A stretch of DNA of 34,054 nt from Bermanella sp034112325 (GTDB taxonomy: Bacteria > Pseudomonadota > Gammaproteobacteria > Pseudomonadales > Oceanobacteraceae). The notes beneath the pieces were generated by a model that was not told the origin of the DNA, searched no databases, and saw only the letters and a program-made list of their open reading frames with translations. Numbering within the stretch: position 1 is the first letter of the stretch; each line of letters begins with the position of its first letter. Position numbers and translations under genes: made by a program. Location: the NCBI GenBank assembly GCA_034112325.1, contig JAWUVO010000103.1, positions 1 through 34,054 on the forward strand, written 5' to 3'. This document shows positions 32,603-34,054 of this stretch, one piece after another.

Positions 32603-32751
32603 CGGCTGTCGTAAAATAAAATTACACTGGTTATAATCTGCCAATATTTCAACAAGGCGTTGATATTACTTGGAAAATGGTACAGATTAATTAACTTATC
32701 TTTAGTAATTAAAGAATAAACTACAATTTGTATTATTTAGAGTAATATCTT

Positions 32752-32760
32752 TGTTATAAA
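32752..32760 (+). promoter_or_regulatory. candidate extended -10 promoter for sucCD
   Basis: TGTTATAAA fits an extended -10 (TGnTATAAT-like) 75 bases before sucC. No good -35 is visible. A separate promoter is expected since a terminator stands before it. Confidence 0.35.
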
Positions 32761-32835
32761 ATTATTTAACAATTAAATAACCGTAAAGAAGTCGGAAGTA
32801 ATGTGTTTATAATCCAGTGAAAACGTGAGGCGACA

Positions 32836-33999
32836 ATGAATTTACATGAATACCAAGGCAAACAATTATTTGCCCAGTATGGATTGCCTGTTTCAAGTGG
32901 CATTGCGTGCGATACACCAGAAGAAGCAGCCGCGGCGGCGGATAAAATTGGTGGTGATAAATGGGTCGTAAAGGCACAGGTGCACGCTGGTGGTCGCGGA
33001 AAAGCTGGCGGAGTAAAACTGGTAACCAGTAAAGCCGAGATAAAAGCATTTGCTGAAAAGTGGCTGGGCAAAAATCTAGTAACTTATCAAACAGATGAAA
33101 AAGGCCAGCCAGTTAGTAAGATTTTAGTAGAAGACTGCACAGACATTGATCAGGAGTTATATTTGGGCGCAGTAGTCGACCGCTCAACTAGAAGAGTGGT
33201 GTTTATGGCATCCACTGAAGGGGGTGTTGAAATTGAAAAAGTTGCACACGAAACGCCTGAAAAAATTCTAAAAGCGATAATCGATCCGTTAACAGGTGCG
33301 CAGCCATATCAAGGCCGCGATCTAGCATTTCAGTTAGGTTTAAAAGGGGATCAAGTTAAGCAGTTTGTAAAAATATTTTTAGGGCTTGCAAAACTTTTTG
33401 TGGAAAAAGATTTAGCATTATTAGAAATTAACCCGTTGGTCATTACAACCGAAGGTAACTTGCATTGTTTAGATGCCAAATTAGGTATTGATAGTAATGC
33501 CTTGTATCGTCAACCTGAATTGGTAGCCATGCAAGACCCTTCACAAGAAGATGCCCGTGAAGCTGAAGCGGCTTCTTGGGAATTAAACTATGTTGCCCTA
33601 GACGGCAATATTGGTTGCATGGTAAACGGCGCAGGCTTGGCCATGGGCACTATGGATATTGTAAAAATTCAGGGTGGCGAACCGGCTAACTTTTTAGACG
33701 TAGGCGGCGGTGCAACTAAAGAACGTGTTGCCGAAGCATTTAAGATAATTTTATCTGATGACAAGGTTAAAGCAGTACTGGTTAATATATTTGGTGGCAT
33801 TGTACGTTGTGACATGATTGCTGAAGGTATTATTGGCGCAATTAAAGAAGTGGGCGTTAAAGTTCCAGTTGTCGTTCGGTTGGAAGGAAATAACGCCGAA
33901 CTGGGTTCACAAAAATTAGCAGAAAGTGGTTTAGATATTATAGCCGCAACTAGCTTGACTGATGCAGCTCAGCAAGTTGTTAAAGCAGCGGGGAACTAA
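32836..33999 (+). CDS. sucC: succinate-CoA ligase (ADP-forming) beta subunit
   Basis: Beta subunit of succinyl-CoA synthetase: succinyl-CoA + ADP + Pi to succinate + ATP. 387 residues, the standard length (E. coli 388). Seen: MNLHEYQGKQLFAQYGLPV, KAQVHAGGRGKAGGVKL (ATP-grasp), LLEINPLVITTEGNLHCLDAK, NYVALDGNIGCMVNGAGLAMGTMD and FLDVGGGATKERV. GTGAGG is the ribosome binding site. Its stop is two bases before sucD. Confidence 0.98.
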   Translation: MNLHEYQGKQLFAQYGLPVSSGIACDTPEEAAAAADKIGGDKWVVKAQVHAGGRGKAGGVKLVTSKAEIKAFAEKWLGKNLVTYQTDEKGQPVSKILVEDCTDIDQELYLGAVVDRSTRRVVFMASTEGGVEIEKVAHETPEKILKAIIDPLTGAQPYQGRDLAFQLGLKGDQVKQFVKIFLGLAKLFVEKDLALLEINPLVITTEGNLHCLDAKLGIDSNALYRQPELVAMQDPSQEDAREAEAASWELNYVALDGNIGCMVNGAGLAMGTMDIVKIQGGEPANFLDVGGGATKERVAEAFKIILSDDKVKAVLVNIFGGIVRCDMIAEGIIGAIKEVGVKVPVVVRLEGNNAELGSQKLAESGLDIIAATSLTDAAQQVVKAAGN

Positions 34000-34001
34000 T
34001 C

Positions 34002-34054
34002 ATGAGCGTTTTGATAAATAAAAATACCAAAGTCTTATGTCAGGGTTTAACCGG
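34002..34054 (+). CDS. sucD: succinate-CoA ligase alpha subunit, 3'-truncated by window edge
   Basis: Only 17 complete codons are in the window (MSVLINKNTKVLCQGLT, then part of a Gly codon). They match the beginning of SucD, whose E. coli form starts MSILIDKNTKVICQGFTG, and the gene starts two bases after the sucC stop. GGGGA in the end of sucC serves as ribosome binding site. Confidence 0.93.
   Translation, partial: MSVLINKNTKVLCQGLT

Overview
The window looks like the chromosome of a low-GC, probably marine gammaproteobacterium related to Pseudomonadales/Oceanospirillales. The main reason is gene order: gltA is divergent from sdhCDAB-sucAB-lpd-sucCD, with lpd inside the suc cluster, which is the Pseudomonas-type arrangement. 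folD beside a tRNA-Arg/His/Leu cluster and aroC followed by an MFS gene also recall Pseudomonas. The genus is not resolved from sequence alone.

Layout. (1) 1-2300: 3' part of aroC and an MFS transporter, closed by a perfect palindromic bidirectional terminator. (2) 2316-4300: folD (minus), then a tRNA operon, Arg(UCU)-His(GUG)-Leu(UAG)-Leu(UAG), with a strong promoter. Behind it lies an array of about 80-bp tandem repeats, each ending in a copy of the tRNA-Leu 3' end. (3) 4397-4849: an orphan membrane protein. (4) 4989-10237: a minus-strand acyl-CoA catabolic operon (acyl-CoA dehydrogenase, nitronate-monooxygenase-like flavoprotein, crotonase, GST) with a divergent AraC-type regulator. (5) 10395-13010: a Tat-exported intradiol dioxygenase facing a TonB-dependent receptor. 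(6) 13346-16156: a formate/nitrite-channel gene behind an apparent sigma-54 promoter with an IHF-like site and an upstream inverted repeat, then a fused PP2C phosphatase/protein kinase. (7) 16305-21438: MscS channel, stand-alone APS kinase, membrane diguanylate cyclase, beta-hydroxyacid dehydrogenase. (8) 21631-34054: the TCA-cycle block, cut by the window end inside sucD.

Functionally, the right third is core oxidative metabolism: citrate synthase, succinate dehydrogenase, the complete 2-oxoglutarate dehydrogenase complex and succinyl-CoA synthetase. The middle is accessory: fatty or branched acyl-CoA catabolism under a local AraC regulator, aromatic ring cleavage outside the cytoplasm, nitrogen-linked transport and signalling, and c-di-GMP synthesis. 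The least ordinary DNA is the tRNA-Leu-derived repeat array (3941-4303) and the sigma-54/IHF/inverted-repeat module (13346-13472). Both were read by eye and none of the RNA folds or alignments was computed.
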